A stretch of DNA of 64,000 bases, from contig NZ_CCVW01000001.1 of the NCBI RefSeq assembly GCF_000756815.1, positions 851,001-915,000 of the forward strand, in the 5' to 3' direction. A model generated the notes under the pieces. It was not told the DNA's origin and did not search any database. It saw only the letters and a program-made list of their open reading frames with translations. The position numbers and the translations under genes are program-made. This stretch comes from Legionella massiliensis. GTDB taxonomy: Bacteria > Pseudomonadota > Gammaproteobacteria > Legionellales > Legionellaceae. Position 1 is the stretch's first letter, and every line of letters begins with the position of its first letter. Of this stretch, positions 9,142 through 17,507 are shown one piece after another.

Positions 9142-10248
9142 TTAAAGCTTGGGGGCTTCATTATTTGATGCAGGGGCGAGAGGAACATCTGATGTAGGTT
9201 CGGGTTCAACAGGTTGAGAGTGACTAAAAAAACCAGAAGACGCTTTAGCTATAGAAGGCCGAATACTTTCAGGAACTACTGCATCCAAGGGCTCGCTTCC
9301 GAGTATTTCCCCAACGCCAGCTACCGTTGCGAAGATGGCGCCAGTAAGTCCCATTCTTAGGGGTAACTGCTTGACTGCATTTTTGACGAAGGTCTTTCCC
9401 ATTTCTTTAGGATTCTGTACAACTAACTCTCCCACTTCCTTTAACAGGGTAAAGGAGTTTTTAGCCCTTAACTCACCCTGCTCGTTCACTGTGGTCTGTG
9501 TGAGTGTATAGTCTTTGAAGAGTGTAAATGGATAGGAGAAGAAGGCAGCTGTCATACCACTAAGAGCCCCTGCTGTAAAATGCCGGGTGTTTTTCTCATC
9601 AATGGGTAAGTTTTTTGCAATCTTGTCTTCAACCACACATAAGGCGGAAAAATTTACGACCCCAGATAGATAACGTGGCATAAATCCTCCTAGCATTAAT
9701 TGGCGAGAATTGTTTAGAGTCTTCCACTGAAAATCTTTGGGTAGAAAGCCAGGCATTTTTTTATAGTGGGAAAGCGACTCTGGAATTTGGGTAACAATAA
9801 TGTCGCCAAAGGCAGCAGCCATAACATAGCCTGTTTTACTGAACTTAGGGATACCTGTTTTTTCTTGTACCTCAATTGCCTCTTCTATTTCTGGCGTCAA
9901 TTCCATGGGCTTATGTTTTTTGGTGCCTGTAACATAGAGTGTTCTAACTGAAGAGCCAGTTAAGGAGGCTAAGGTTCCAGCATAAACGGCTCGGAAAAGA
10001 CCAAAGGTTCCACCTGAGTAACTCGGTAAAAAGTTCCCGTCTTTGGTTAAATTAACTAAAACGGTTTTTACTGGGCTCTGAATAGCGACGACCGCGCCCG
10101 AGGTAACGGCGGCGACGGTGGTAAAATTAAGACCATTCCATACCAATGAATTTAATTTAAAAGGGTTGGGTGTTGTTTGGCTTTCCGTTGCAGTTGTTGT
10201 AGTTTCCCCAGTACTACTAGAATGATTTTGTTCATTTTTTGATTGCAT
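9142..10248 (-). CDS. Mitochondrial-carrier-like membrane protein, candidate effector
   Basis: A 368-residue protein with three repeats resembling the eukaryotic mitochondrial carrier family. Each repeat starts with a small-residue helix (VAAVTSGAVVAIQSPVKTV; VMAAAFGDIIVTQIPESL; TAGALSGMTAAFFSYPFTLFKD), has a proline kink, then a linker and a second helix with a G-x3-R/PR-type motif (LASLTGSSVRTLYVTG; GFMPRYLSGVVNFSALCVVED; LPLRMGLTGAIFATVAG). Flanking Ser/Thr/Pro-rich tails lie at both ends. Carriers of this fold are essentially eukaryotic. The Legionella effector LncP, a nucleotide carrier sent to mitochondria, is the known precedent. Orthology to LncP is not established here. A PmrA-like box and a strong GAGGAG site precede it. 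Confidence 0.7.
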   Translation of the reverse strand: MQSKNEQNHSSSTGETTTTATESQTTPNPFKLNSLVWNGLNFTTVAAVTSGAVVAIQSPVKTVLVNLTKDGNFLPSYSGGTFGLFRAVYAGTLASLTGSSVRTLYVTGTKKHKPMELTPEIEEAIEVQEKTGIPKFSKTGYVMAAAFGDIIVTQIPESLSHYKKMPGFLPKDFQWKTLNNSRQLMLGGFMPRYLSGVVNFSALCVVEDKIAKNLPIDEKNTRHFTAGALSGMTAAFFSYPFTLFKDYTLTQTTVNEQGELRAKNSFTLLKEVGELVVQNPKEMGKTFVKNAVKQLPLRMGLTGAIFATVAGVGEILGSEPLDAVVPESIRPSIAKASSGFFSHSQPVEPEPTSDVPLAPASNNEAPKL

Positions 10249-10277
10249 TATAGTAACTCCTCGAGTGATTTGGAGCT

Positions 10278-10310
10278 ACTATAAAGTACCTATGTTAAGA
10301 AAATATTAAA
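10278..10310 (-). promoter_or_regulatory. PmrA-like box and -10 for the carrier-like gene
   Basis: Read on the minus strand: TTTAATATT, TT, CTTAACATA (plus-strand 10291-10310), then seven bases, then TATAGT (10278-10283). The two 9-bp half-sites repeat every 11 bp and take the place of a -35. The geometry is identical to that upstream of the kinase gene at 25770. A GAGGAG ribosome site follows at about 10256-10261 before the ATG. Confidence 0.65.
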
Positions 10311-10419
10311 TGTGACCCTTTTTTGGCTTCTTTGCTTTTTATATACAAAAAATTTACAATTTTAGCTAACTCGGTTAAAATGCGAACATTTCGTAACACT
10401 AAAAAATCAGGGAGATTTT

Positions 10420-10635
10420 ATGTTCCGTGTTTTAAGTTCATCTCTAGGTAGAGCTGCTCGAGAAGTAGCTATAGAAACAACGAGAACCGTTGTAGCTACA
10501 GGAATAGGGATAGCAACCTATCAAGCTGGATCTTCAACATATAATTTTTTTAATAAACTAACAGCAGAAAGTGCTCCTAAAAAAGACACAGCAGCAGCTG
10601 AGCTTTTTCGAGATCGTCTTACTCCATCAATATAA
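10420..10635 (+). CDS. Small hypothetical protein
   Basis: A 71-residue protein of unknown function, with GGGAG five bases before ATG 10420. The first 45 residues form a moderately hydrophobic, Arg-containing amphipathic stretch (RAAREVAIETTRTVVATGIGIATYQAG) that might associate with membranes. The tail is polar. It ends ten bases before the broken methyltransferase gene, so the two probably shared a transcript. Confidence 0.6.
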   Translation: MFRVLSSSLGRAAREVAIETTRTVVATGIGIATYQAGSSTYNFFNKLTAESAPKKDTAAAELFRDRLTPSI

Positions 10636-10644
10636 GGACAGGCC

Positions 10645-11265
10645 ATGTGCCAATGGTTAATGGCCAGGCTGTATGACAAGATCATGCAAGATGCAGAGGA
10701 AAAAGGCTTAAGAAGCTGGCGTCAGCAATGACTACAAAATTTATCAGGCGATGTACTGGAATTGGGCTGTGGTACTGGCGCTAATCTTGCGTTTTATCCT
10801 AATACCGTCAAGCATATTGTCTTAACTGAACCCAGTATTCACATGCGGAAAATACTGCAGGCGAAATTAGCAGATAACCCCCAAGACAATATTGAACTAT
10901 TCAATGACAAGGCAGAATCCTTATCATTAGCGGATGCTAGCGTTGATGCTGTTGTATGTACCTTAGTGCTCTGCTCCGTTAAGCATTTAGAAAAGACCTT
11001 GTCAGAAATTTATCGCGTACTTCGACCGCAGGGTAAGCTTATTTTTATTGAGCATGTCGCAGCGACAAATAATGTTGAGCGCTATAAGTGGCAATGCCGA
11101 TTAGAATTTTTATGGAAGTGTATCGCGGCAGGTTGTCATGTTACGCGGCGTACAGAAGAGGCTATGACTCAGGCAGGATTTAAAATCGTGGAGATTGAAC
11201 GCCAAAGTATGCGTGGTGTTCCAAAGATTGTTCGTCCTAGTATCCGTGGGATCGCGGTGAAATAA
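10645..11265 (+). pseudogene. Class I SAM methyltransferase with in-frame stop
   Basis: The reading frame from ATG 10645 (MCQWLMARLYDKIMQDAEEKGLRSWRQQ) hits TGA at 10729-10731. It then continues in the same frame as a normal SAM-dependent methyltransferase: GDVLELGCGTGANL is motif I, and later LVLCSVKH and EIYRVLRPQGKLIFIEHV are motifs II-III. Homologues usually have Leu or another sense codon at this point, so a single-base nonsense change (for example TTA to TGA) is the simplest explanation. An internal start such as TTG 10762 would cut into motif I. The rest of the frame is intact, so the inactivation looks recent, or there is readthrough, or it is a sequencing error. Confidence 0.8.
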
Positions 11266-11297
11266 TCTTTTTCATTCCGAATCCCCGCGGCTTGACC

Positions 11298-11455
11298 CAT
11301 AGGTATCTACACAAGTGACTGTAATAGACGCACGTCATCCAGAGCGTAGCGAAGGATCTCCGGGATTAGCACGGTGCCACATTCAGGAGATCCTTCGCTA
11401 CGCTTTGGATGAGGTAATGTTGAGACAAGGAGGGACATTTGTGTAGATACCTATG
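11298..11455. mobile_element. MITE-like element, 158-bp form, copy 1
   Basis: Terminal inverted repeats begin CATAGGTATCTACACAAGTG and end with the complementary CCTATG. Inside is the CGTCATCC palindrome. It is flanked by GGCTTGACC (11289-11297) and GGCTTGAGC (11456-11464), a 9-bp direct repeat with one mismatch. The flanks together form the GAATCCCCGCGGCTTGA... palindromic repeat, so the element sits inside another repeat. There is no coding capacity. Confidence 0.85.
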
Positions 11456-11588
11456 GGCTTGAGCGCGAGAATTCGAGTTTTTCTGGGATTACAGAATTTT
11501 GTCCCGTACAAAGCCGCCACACCGCTCTTCTTTTACCAATCTCGGCTTAGGTGAGCAGTATATTTTCTTGAAAGTATTTGGCTTAATG

Positions 11589-11930
11589 CTTTATGACACA
11601 ATTAATTTACGAGCTTTAGTCAATCTTACCTTGAATTTTGGAGGCGTCATAAAAAAGACTAGTAGTAATAGATGCCGTATTGAGATACAAAATATCTATG
11701 CCTTTATCTGTGTTCCTGAAGAAGCATTAGCCAGGGCTTGTAATACAGCAACTGTAGTTATGCATGGAGGTGGGCATCGTAGTACTCGCAGTCAAAATAA
11801 TGACCGGGAAAATGCACCTGACTACCTCATTGAGCAGTTTAAAGATGCGTTTACCCGTGCAGGCTTCACGCAGGTGAATTTGGGGTTGAATGGACCGGCG
11901 ACTCTTAAGCTTGGTAGCCAAATGAGGTGA
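11589..11930 (+). CDS. Hypothetical protein
   Basis: A 113-residue protein if started at ATG 11589. The open frame extends upstream to 11499, but those codons lie in repeat sequence. I do not recognise a domain; the middle has RIEIQNIYAFICVPEEAL and TATVVMHGGGHRS. No convincing ribosome site precedes ATG 11589, so the start is unsure. Its stop TGA at 11928-11930 lies just before ATG 11933 of the APH-like gene, suggesting coupling. Confidence 0.5.
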   Translation, partial: LYDTINLRALVNLTLNFGGVIKKTSSNRCRIEIQNIYAFICVPEEALARACNTATVVMHGGGHRSTRSQNNDRENAPDYLIEQFKDAFTRAGFTQVNLGLNGPATLKLGSQMR

Positions 11931-11932
11931 TA

Positions 11933-12889
11933 ATGACAATAGGTCTTAGCCAATGGGCTTGCAGCGTTCTTTCTTCGCGCGGCTTAATACTAAAAAGCAG
12001 GCAGCCGGAGGTGGTGCAAGATACACCTTGGTCTTACGTCCTTCGCTTTGCAACAACTGAGGGCTATGTTTATTTGAAACATACGCCAAAGCTGCTTGCA
12101 TTGGAGGCTGGAATTACCCAGATCTTGCATGATCAATTTCATGCCTCTGTTCCAGAAATTATCGCAGACAATCCTGAGTTAAATTGCTTTTTAATGAAAG
12201 ATGCGGGCAGCCCCTTGCGAGGGCTTCTAAAAAAGCAGTTCGATGCGTCTCTGCTTAGCAAGGCTATTGAGCAATTTAGCGCAATACAATTAGCTGTTGC
12301 AGAACAGGTCGATATTTTTCTTGCTCTTGGTGTGCCCGATTGGCGCTTAGATCTCTTACCTAAATTATTCGAGCTCTTGCTTTCAGAAAAAACGGTTTTA
12401 GAGGCTGATGGCCTAACAGCAATAGAACATAGTCAGTTAGAAGCTCTGCAGCCAATGGTCGCTGATTTATGTAAAAAATTGTCTGCTTATCCTTTTAAGC
12501 AAACCATCGTCCAGTGTGATTTTCATGACAACAACATTCTTATCAACGAAGACTCACAACAACTCACCTTTATTGATCTAGGCGAAATAGTGATTTCTCA
12601 TCCCTTTTTCTCATTGATAGGTTGTCTGCGGCAGGCACAATTCCATCATGTACTGACGGAAGAAAGTGATGCCTATCTGCTGCTAGTGGATGCCTGTGCT
12701 AAACCCTTCCCATCTAAACAACAGTTCAGTGAGGCTTTCGCTATCGCAAAACGTCTGTGGTTTATCTATGAGTCCTTGGCGCAAAATCGCTTAAGGCTTG
12801 CCTGTGATCAACAACGATTTAAGTCCTTTCAAAGGCATGGAAAACTCAGCGGTCAATTGAGAGCATTTATAACGCTTGCATTATCGTAG
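11933..12889 (+). CDS. Aminoglycoside phosphotransferase-like protein
   Basis: A 318-residue protein of the APH/choline-kinase fold. The catalytic loop is QCDFHDNNILIN (H-D-x-x-x-x-N), followed by the Mg-binding FIDLGE (DFG equivalent). An N-terminal nucleotide-lobe segment (YVYLKHTP, with the usual Lys) also fits. These kinases phosphorylate diverse small hydroxylated substrates; which one here is unknown. The start is ATG 11933 with GAGG at 11924-11927, preferred over the overlapping GTG at 11927. The upstream stop overlaps the ribosome site, suggesting coupled translation. Confidence 0.8.
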   Translation: MTIGLSQWACSVLSSRGLILKSRQPEVVQDTPWSYVLRFATTEGYVYLKHTPKLLALEAGITQILHDQFHASVPEIIADNPELNCFLMKDAGSPLRGLLKKQFDASLLSKAIEQFSAIQLAVAEQVDIFLALGVPDWRLDLLPKLFELLLSEKTVLEADGLTAIEHSQLEALQPMVADLCKKLSAYPFKQTIVQCDFHDNNILINEDSQQLTFIDLGEIVISHPFFSLIGCLRQAQFHHVLTEESDAYLLLVDACAKPFPSKQQFSEAFAIAKRLWFIYESLAQNRLRLACDQQRFKSFQRHGKLSGQLRAFITLALS

Positions 12890-12906
12890 ACCCCGCGGTC
12901 GACGCC

Positions 12907-13098
12907 CATAGGTCTCTGCATAAGTGTCTGTAATAGGTCATGTCCCTCCTGGTCTCAACACTACGTCATCCTGAGCGCAGCGAAGGATCTCCTGAATGTG
13001 GCACTGTGCTAATCCCGGAGATCCTTCGCTGCGCTCAGGATGACGTGGCGTTGGAGTGACAGGGCGTTCAATTACAGACACTTGTGTAGAGACCTATG
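12907..13098. mobile_element. MITE-like element, 192-bp form, copy 2
   Basis: Same ends as the other copies but slightly diverged (CATAGGTCTCTGCATAAGTG on the left). It has the central CGTCATCC palindrome plus about 34 bp of extra spacer. It is flanked by ...CCCGCGGTCGACGCC and GGCTTGACCGCGGG, again the CCGCGG palindrome, but here the direct repeat is not exact. Confidence 0.8.
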
Positions 13099-13144
13099 GG
13101 CTTGACCGCGGGATCTATATCTCTATTCCGTTACAAAGATTCGT

Positions 13145-13375
13145 TTAGCTTATAGACAGCGAGTGTGTAGACTCTGTAACTAGATCTTGCTTTGCAGCAT
13201 TTGCTAGGCTTCTGTTGATGTTTTGCAATCGATCTACCGCTGTTATATGCCCGTTTTGTAAGGCATTTAGATATAGGCTAACAGCTGTGTCAAATGCTAC
13301 CGTGCTTATTAGCAATTTCTGTGATGAGGTAGGAGTTCCAACTATTTTTCCTTCTCTGTTCATCTTCGCTTGCAT
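13145..13375 (-). CDS. Small hypothetical protein
   Basis: A 76-residue, soluble, mostly helical protein of unknown function. A strong GAAGGAG site lies six to seven bases before ATG 13375, which supports translation. The C-terminus is rich in short polar residues (TESTHSLSIS), as in many Dot/Icm substrates, but it is too short to argue from. Confidence 0.55.
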   Translation of the reverse strand: MQAKMNREGKIVGTPTSSQKLLISTVAFDTAVSLYLNALQNGHITAVDRLQNINRSLANAAKQDLVTESTHSLSIS

Positions 13376-13491
13376 ATTTATCTCCTTCGTTTTTAGGTCT
13401 CAACAAAAAGCAAAATTCTACCACAATAGATAAATTTTTTACATCAAAGAGTATTGATTAATCTCGTTTTGTTCTAAAAATAGTTAAAGTG

Positions 13492-13525
13492 GTTAATGTT
13501 TTGTTAATAAAACTCTGGCTATAAT
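13492..13525 (+). promoter_or_regulatory. PmrA-like box and -10 before the 13560 gene
   Basis: GTTAATGTT, TT, GTTAATAAA (13492-13511), then eight bases, then a consensus TATAAT (13520-13525). The half-site period is 11 bp. It differs from the other boxes by G for C at the first position of each half and by one extra base before the -10. Confidence 0.55.
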
Positions 13526-13559
13526 ATTTCATACCACAACATTTTTTAAGAGGTGAAGT

Positions 13560-13949
13560 ATGCCAGGCATTAAAATTCATGATGATAACTCTCCTTTGCA
13601 GGGGGCTGTATTGTTTTTAAATGCTACTGTGAAGGCTTATCTTGAGAAGAATGAAAATAGGAATGACGCAAAATTCTTACACCTAAGGCAAATGATGGCG
13701 CAAGACTTGTATTTGACCGATATTAGGCTTCCAACAGAAAAAGAAACATATCATCAAGTTGATTTAGTCGGTTTTAAGAAAAATGGTGATCCGGTTTGTT
13801 TTACCTTTAGAGCAACAGAAAATCTTGCTATTCACCAGTCTAAAGAAACAACACTTGGGCAAATGTCAGAACCCAGTCAGGAAATGGCTAGAGATATTCA
13901 AAAACATCTTGGTTTTGACGTCGGAAATCGCCAAGAAAATACCTTATAA
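13560..13949 (+). CDS. Hypothetical protein, possible PmrA-regulated gene
   Basis: A 129-residue soluble protein of unknown function. AGAGGTGA lies just upstream of ATG 13560. No domain is recognised; it has mixed alpha/beta composition with a segment YHQVDLVGFKKNGDPVCFTFRATEN. The tail is Gln/Glu-rich (SEPSQEMARDIQKHLGF...NRQENTL). The PmrA-like box 49 bp upstream of the start is the main reason to suspect a secreted substrate. Confidence 0.65.
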   Translation: MPGIKIHDDNSPLQGAVLFLNATVKAYLEKNENRNDAKFLHLRQMMAQDLYLTDIRLPTEKETYHQVDLVGFKKNGDPVCFTFRATENLAIHQSKETTLGQMSEPSQEMARDIQKHLGFDVGNRQENTL

Positions 13950-13968
13950 ATTAGCCTTGAGCTAATTT
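13948..13968. terminator. Bidirectional stem-loop between convergent genes
   Basis: AAATTAGC, loop CTTGA, GCTAATTT: an 8-bp perfect stem with short T runs on both sides. It covers the stop codons of two converging genes, so it could end both transcripts. Confidence 0.45.
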
Positions 13969-16424
13969 TCTGACAATCGCTGGTAATAGGCGTTACGATA
14001 TTGCCAGTAGCATCCTAAGCCGAATAAGTAAGTGATAGCGGCGATTATTATAGTCATATAAAACCCGAAGTTTATTGCAATAATTATCGCTATGACTGAG
14101 GCAAGAACCGATGTGATGCCATTAACTCCCCAAGCCCAGGCAATAAAACTAGGATAATGCTGCTCAATTTCTCTAATTACAGTGGGGAAGGGCATACCAA
14201 GTAGGATACCAAGAGGAATTAATCCAATAAGCGTTATACAACAGCGGGTGACTAAAGAGTAATCCATAGTCAGAGGTTGTACTAGGTTAATGAAGACCAG
14301 CCACAATATGATCGTAAGTGCTATTGCTGGCATGATAAATAAAATCATCCTACGCTGCGGCATTCCTGAAAACTTTGTAGAAATAGCGCTGCCTATACCC
14401 GTAGAAAGTAAAAGGCCAGCTAAGATAAGCGATAAGGAATGCATTGGATCACCAATATAAGCACTTACAACTTGCATCGCCCCGATTTCCAAGGTCATAA
14501 ATCCAAAACCTAAGCAAGAAAAAAACAGAATCAGGGGAATTACACCTGGTGTTTTTAAGCCACGACTTTGGAAAATTGCCAAAGGCAGAAAGATGCTAAT
14601 CGCGCAGATCATGAGGCAGTTAATTAATAAGATATACAAAATAGTGGGGCCACGAACTTTAGTTACTGTGAGATCTTGCATGAAGCTATCTTTGTGGTAT
14701 TCGAAAAAAAACGGACGATTATCGTAAACTGGATCAATACGAAATTGGTAATCGCCAATAAATTGGTTTCGTTCTTCATCTGTAGCATTGATGACCTTGT
14801 TAAAGGCCATACGCGCAAAGTTTAATTGCTTGAATTTAGAACTTAGGTCTTCCTCAATTTTTTCTTGCAAGCCCTTTGGATAAATCTTCGGAAGATAGAT
14901 GATCGCCATCGATGGTTCCTTCGCTACCAAAGAAAGAACTTGATTAACTTCTGCTTGGCTAAAGGCTGTTTTCTTGAAAAATGTTGCTCCCCAAAGAAGC
15001 CAGCCAAGATTGTCTGCAACCACCATAATTGATTGTTCAGGATGGGCAATTCTCAGTTCTTGTGCAGCTTTAACATAGATGGATGCTAAGCGCAAAGTTT
15101 CACGCGGCTCTGGGAACAACCAGCGATATATTCCTACAACGCCATTAGGTTTTATCGCTTTGAGATAATCTTTGATTGCCTCTACGGTATAAAGATAATT
15201 TTCTGATAAGACATAGGCACCTGAATTTAATGCAGAAAAGGTATCAATGCCGGTCATAACAATCGTGTCGAAATAGTTGGATTTTGCATGGATATAGTTT
15301 CGCCCTTCTGCGCGAACTAGTTCAACTCCAGACCAATTTGGCCATTGAACATAATTGCGATAAGGGCCGGTAATTAAGGAAAAAGTGGCGGGATTAATCT
15401 CAACGCCTATCACTTGCTCAGCGCCCATTAGTTTGGCCGTCAGCATGTCTATGCCGCCCCCAACCCCAATAACCAAAGCCTTGTGTGGATTCTTGTTAAG
15501 ATAATAAATCAGTGCGATTGCTCTTAGGAGCTTTCCTTTAGGGATATCTCGGATCAGAGAGTTGACAAAATGAGGGCCAAGTAAGGGAGTTGGTGCCGTA
15601 GCATCCTGAGTTATTACTTTTATGTCAGCTGGTGGAAAGGAAAGAAGATCGCCTGGGTATGACGAAGCAGTCGCCAGATCGATGCGGGTAATGGGCGTCC
15701 AAACTGTTTGCTCAATCTGTACGCCTCCTTTCTTCTCCATATCGCCCAAGGTTTTATAAGCCTCGGGTTTGTTGCTAAGTAGACTGTTATTGACTAATAA
15801 CAGGGCGCCAAGATAGATAAGGCTAATTGACCAAAGCCAGGATTTAGCAAAAAACGTATAGCTGTAGAATATAAAACCGAATAAAACAATAGCGCTACAT
15901 AACCACAAAAACCAATCAGCACCGAGCGGATACAATAGAAAGACGAAGGCAACGACAGCTAGGCTGCTACAAACTAAATCTGTGGCATATAAGCGATTGA
16001 TCGATTTAGCATGGTGCATAAAGATCCATCCAAGAGCAGCACCAAAGAATAAAAAGGGGATCACCAACAAGATATAGGAGCTGAGAAGTTTGCCAATGTT
16101 AAAGTTATAAGATTGAAAATACTCCGGAATGCGGCTAACAAAGAACAGGCAGATGAGAGGGGAAAAGACAGAGCCTAGGGTTAGTAAGGACAGGACCAAC
16201 TGCTTATTTTTAGCTTTATCAGCGAATAAGCTGACTAAAACACCAGAAATACCAAAACCAAGTAAGGCAATGGTAACAGTCAAATAAACGATATTATTAT
16301 AATAAAGAAAAGAAAGTATACGTGTTTGAACTAACTCGATACCCATTGTGGCAGCAGCTAGACAGCCAACCAGAATGTAAACTGGAAGCGAAGTAAAACA
16401 ACTATCAGGATCCTTTGTAAGCAT
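13962..16424 (-). CDS. Spermidine-synthase-like polytopic membrane protein
   Basis: An 820-residue fusion. About seven hydrophobic segments fill residues 1-220. A Rossmann SAM-binding domain follows at about 290-470 (VIGVGGGIDMLTAKLMGAEQVIGVEINP, then VRAEGRNYI and the FDTIVMTGID strand). A second membrane block covers about 600-810. This is the layout of membrane-fused spermidine-synthase-like proteins. The nucleotide-binding residues look complete, but whether it makes polyamines or methylates something is unknown. No clear ribosome site precedes ATG 16424. Confidence 0.8.
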   Translation of the reverse strand: MLTKDPDSCFTSLPVYILVGCLAAATMGIELVQTRILSFLYYNNIVYLTVTIALLGFGISGVLVSLFADKAKNKQLVLSLLTLGSVFSPLICLFFVSRIPEYFQSYNFNIGKLLSSYILLVIPFLFFGAALGWIFMHHAKSINRLYATDLVCSSLAVVAFVFLLYPLGADWFLWLCSAIVLFGFIFYSYTFFAKSWLWSISLIYLGALLLVNNSLLSNKPEAYKTLGDMEKKGGVQIEQTVWTPITRIDLATASSYPGDLLSFPPADIKVITQDATAPTPLLGPHFVNSLIRDIPKGKLLRAIALIYYLNKNPHKALVIGVGGGIDMLTAKLMGAEQVIGVEINPATFSLITGPYRNYVQWPNWSGVELVRAEGRNYIHAKSNYFDTIVMTGIDTFSALNSGAYVLSENYLYTVEAIKDYLKAIKPNGVVGIYRWLFPEPRETLRLASIYVKAAQELRIAHPEQSIMVVADNLGWLLWGATFFKKTAFSQAEVNQVLSLVAKEPSMAIIYLPKIYPKGLQEKIEEDLSSKFKQLNFARMAFNKVINATDEERNQFIGDYQFRIDPVYDNRPFFFEYHKDSFMQDLTVTKVRGPTILYILLINCLMICAISIFLPLAIFQSRGLKTPGVIPLILFFSCLGFGFMTLEIGAMQVVSAYIGDPMHSLSLILAGLLLSTGIGSAISTKFSGMPQRRMILFIMPAIALTIILWLVFINLVQPLTMDYSLVTRCCITLIGLIPLGILLGMPFPTVIREIEQHYPSFIAWAWGVNGITSVLASVIAIIIAINFGFYMTIIIAAITYLFGLGCYWQYRNAYYQRLSEN

Positions 16425-16528
16425 TTCAAATCAGTCAATTAGCTCGAGATCGCTACTATAGCATCGATAAAAGATACAAGGATATGGAGAAAATCTTTAG
16501 TTTCAGATAATTAAGAAGAATAGGCTAT

Positions 16529-16613
16529 CGTCATTACGAGGAACGAAGTGATGAAGCAATCCAGAGTTTGGAGCTCTGAACCTTGGATTGCTTAACTCTG
16601 TTCGCAATGGCGG
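16529..16613. repeat. Palindromic repeat, CATTGCGA/GAAGCAATCC family
   Basis: A palindrome built from CGTCATTACGAGGAACGAAGTGATGAAGCAATCC-type arms and a complementary right arm ending TTCGCAATGGCG. Related copies lie at 44602-44681 and as a half copy at 32992-33021. Confidence 0.75.
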
Positions 16614-16686
16614 CAAGAGTTAAGACATGACATTAGCTTGTGATTTCTTTATGCTTAGCTCTCACTTAATCCATGGAGAGCTCTAA

Positions 16687-17253
16687 ATGAAAAAAATAAC
16701 GTCTCTGTTGCTCAGCTTCTTTTTAGCTACAGGCTTTATATCAGCACAGGCAGAAACTGCAATTATTAAGACGTCCGAAGGGGATATAACCTGTGAATTA
16801 TTTACTAAGGAAGCCCCCAATACAGTTGGTAATTTTGTGGGATTAGCAACAGGAACTAAAGAGTTTAAAGATCCAAAAACTGGCGAAATGGTTAAGCGTC
16901 CTTTCTACAACGGTCTAACCTTTCATCGAGTGATTCCCGGTTTTATGATTCAAGGTGGCGATCCTCTAGGTAATGGAACTGGTGGACCTGGTTATCAATT
17001 TGATAATGAAAATACCAATGCAAGTTTTGCCAAACCTGGTGTGCTTGCGATGGCTAATGCTGGACCTAACACCAATGGTAGCCAATTCTTTATTACAGTT
17101 GCGCCAACCCCTCACCTGCAAGGTGGTTACAATGTCTTTGGTCAAGTTATTGCGGGGCAGGACGTTGCTGACAAAATCAGCAAGCTAGCAACAGATCCGC
17201 AAGATAAGCCTGTGACGCCGGTTGTTATTGAAAGTATTACAATTCAAAAATAG
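16687..17253 (+). CDS. ppiA: Periplasmic cyclophilin-type peptidyl-prolyl isomerase
   Basis: A 188-residue cyclophilin with a cleavable signal peptide (MKKITSLLLSFFLATGFISAQA). The active-site signature FHRVIPGFMIQGGDPLGNGTGGPGY is present, followed by NTNGSQFFITV. It speeds cis-trans isomerisation at proline during folding of exported proteins. It is single-domain, of usual length for periplasmic PpiA. GGAGAG lies nine bases before ATG 16687. The gene symbol rests on family membership, not synteny. Confidence 0.9.
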   Translation: MKKITSLLLSFFLATGFISAQAETAIIKTSEGDITCELFTKEAPNTVGNFVGLATGTKEFKDPKTGEMVKRPFYNGLTFHRVIPGFMIQGGDPLGNGTGGPGYQFDNENTNASFAKPGVLAMANAGPNTNGSQFFITVAPTPHLQGGYNVFGQVIAGQDVADKISKLATDPQDKPVTPVVIESITIQK

Positions 17254-17318
17254 TTTATGCGGAAAGTAGCTGACATCTGGGGGTTGTGGTCGGAACTCCC
17301 GGAGTGAGCTATTACGCC

Positions 17319-17401
17319 CGTCATCCCGCACATAGTGAGGGATCTCCGGGATTAGCACTGTGCAACACATCAGGAGATGTCTCTCTGCGTTCGACATGAC
17401 G
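17319..17401. repeat. Palindromic repeat, CATCCCG/CACAGTGAGG subtype
   Basis: CCGTCATCCCGCACATAGTG arm, central AGCACTGTGC, and a right arm ending CTCTGCGTTCGACATGACG. This is the subtype that is also found in frame inside the kinase gene at 29123-29191. Confidence 0.75.
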
Positions 17402-17403
17402 TA

Positions 17404-17485
17404 CGTCTTTGGGAGCATAGCGAAGGATCTCCGAGACTGGCACAATGCCGCATTCAGGAGATCCTTCGCTACGCTCAGGATGACG
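17404..17485. repeat. Palindromic repeat, CGTCATCC family, degenerate left arm
   Basis: It directly follows the previous repeat. The left arm is degraded (CGTCTTTGGGAGCATAGCG), the right arm is intact (GATCCTTCGCTACGCTCAGG then ATGACG). Two related palindromes in tandem fill most of the gap between ppiA and the next gene. Confidence 0.7.
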
Positions 17486-17507
17486 GAAGGGACGTGACCT
17501 ATTACAG

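Noticed and set aside
11499..11588. Upstream extension of the 11589 hypothetical gene
   Set aside because: These codons lie in repeat sequence and the possible start is a TTG with no ribosome site.
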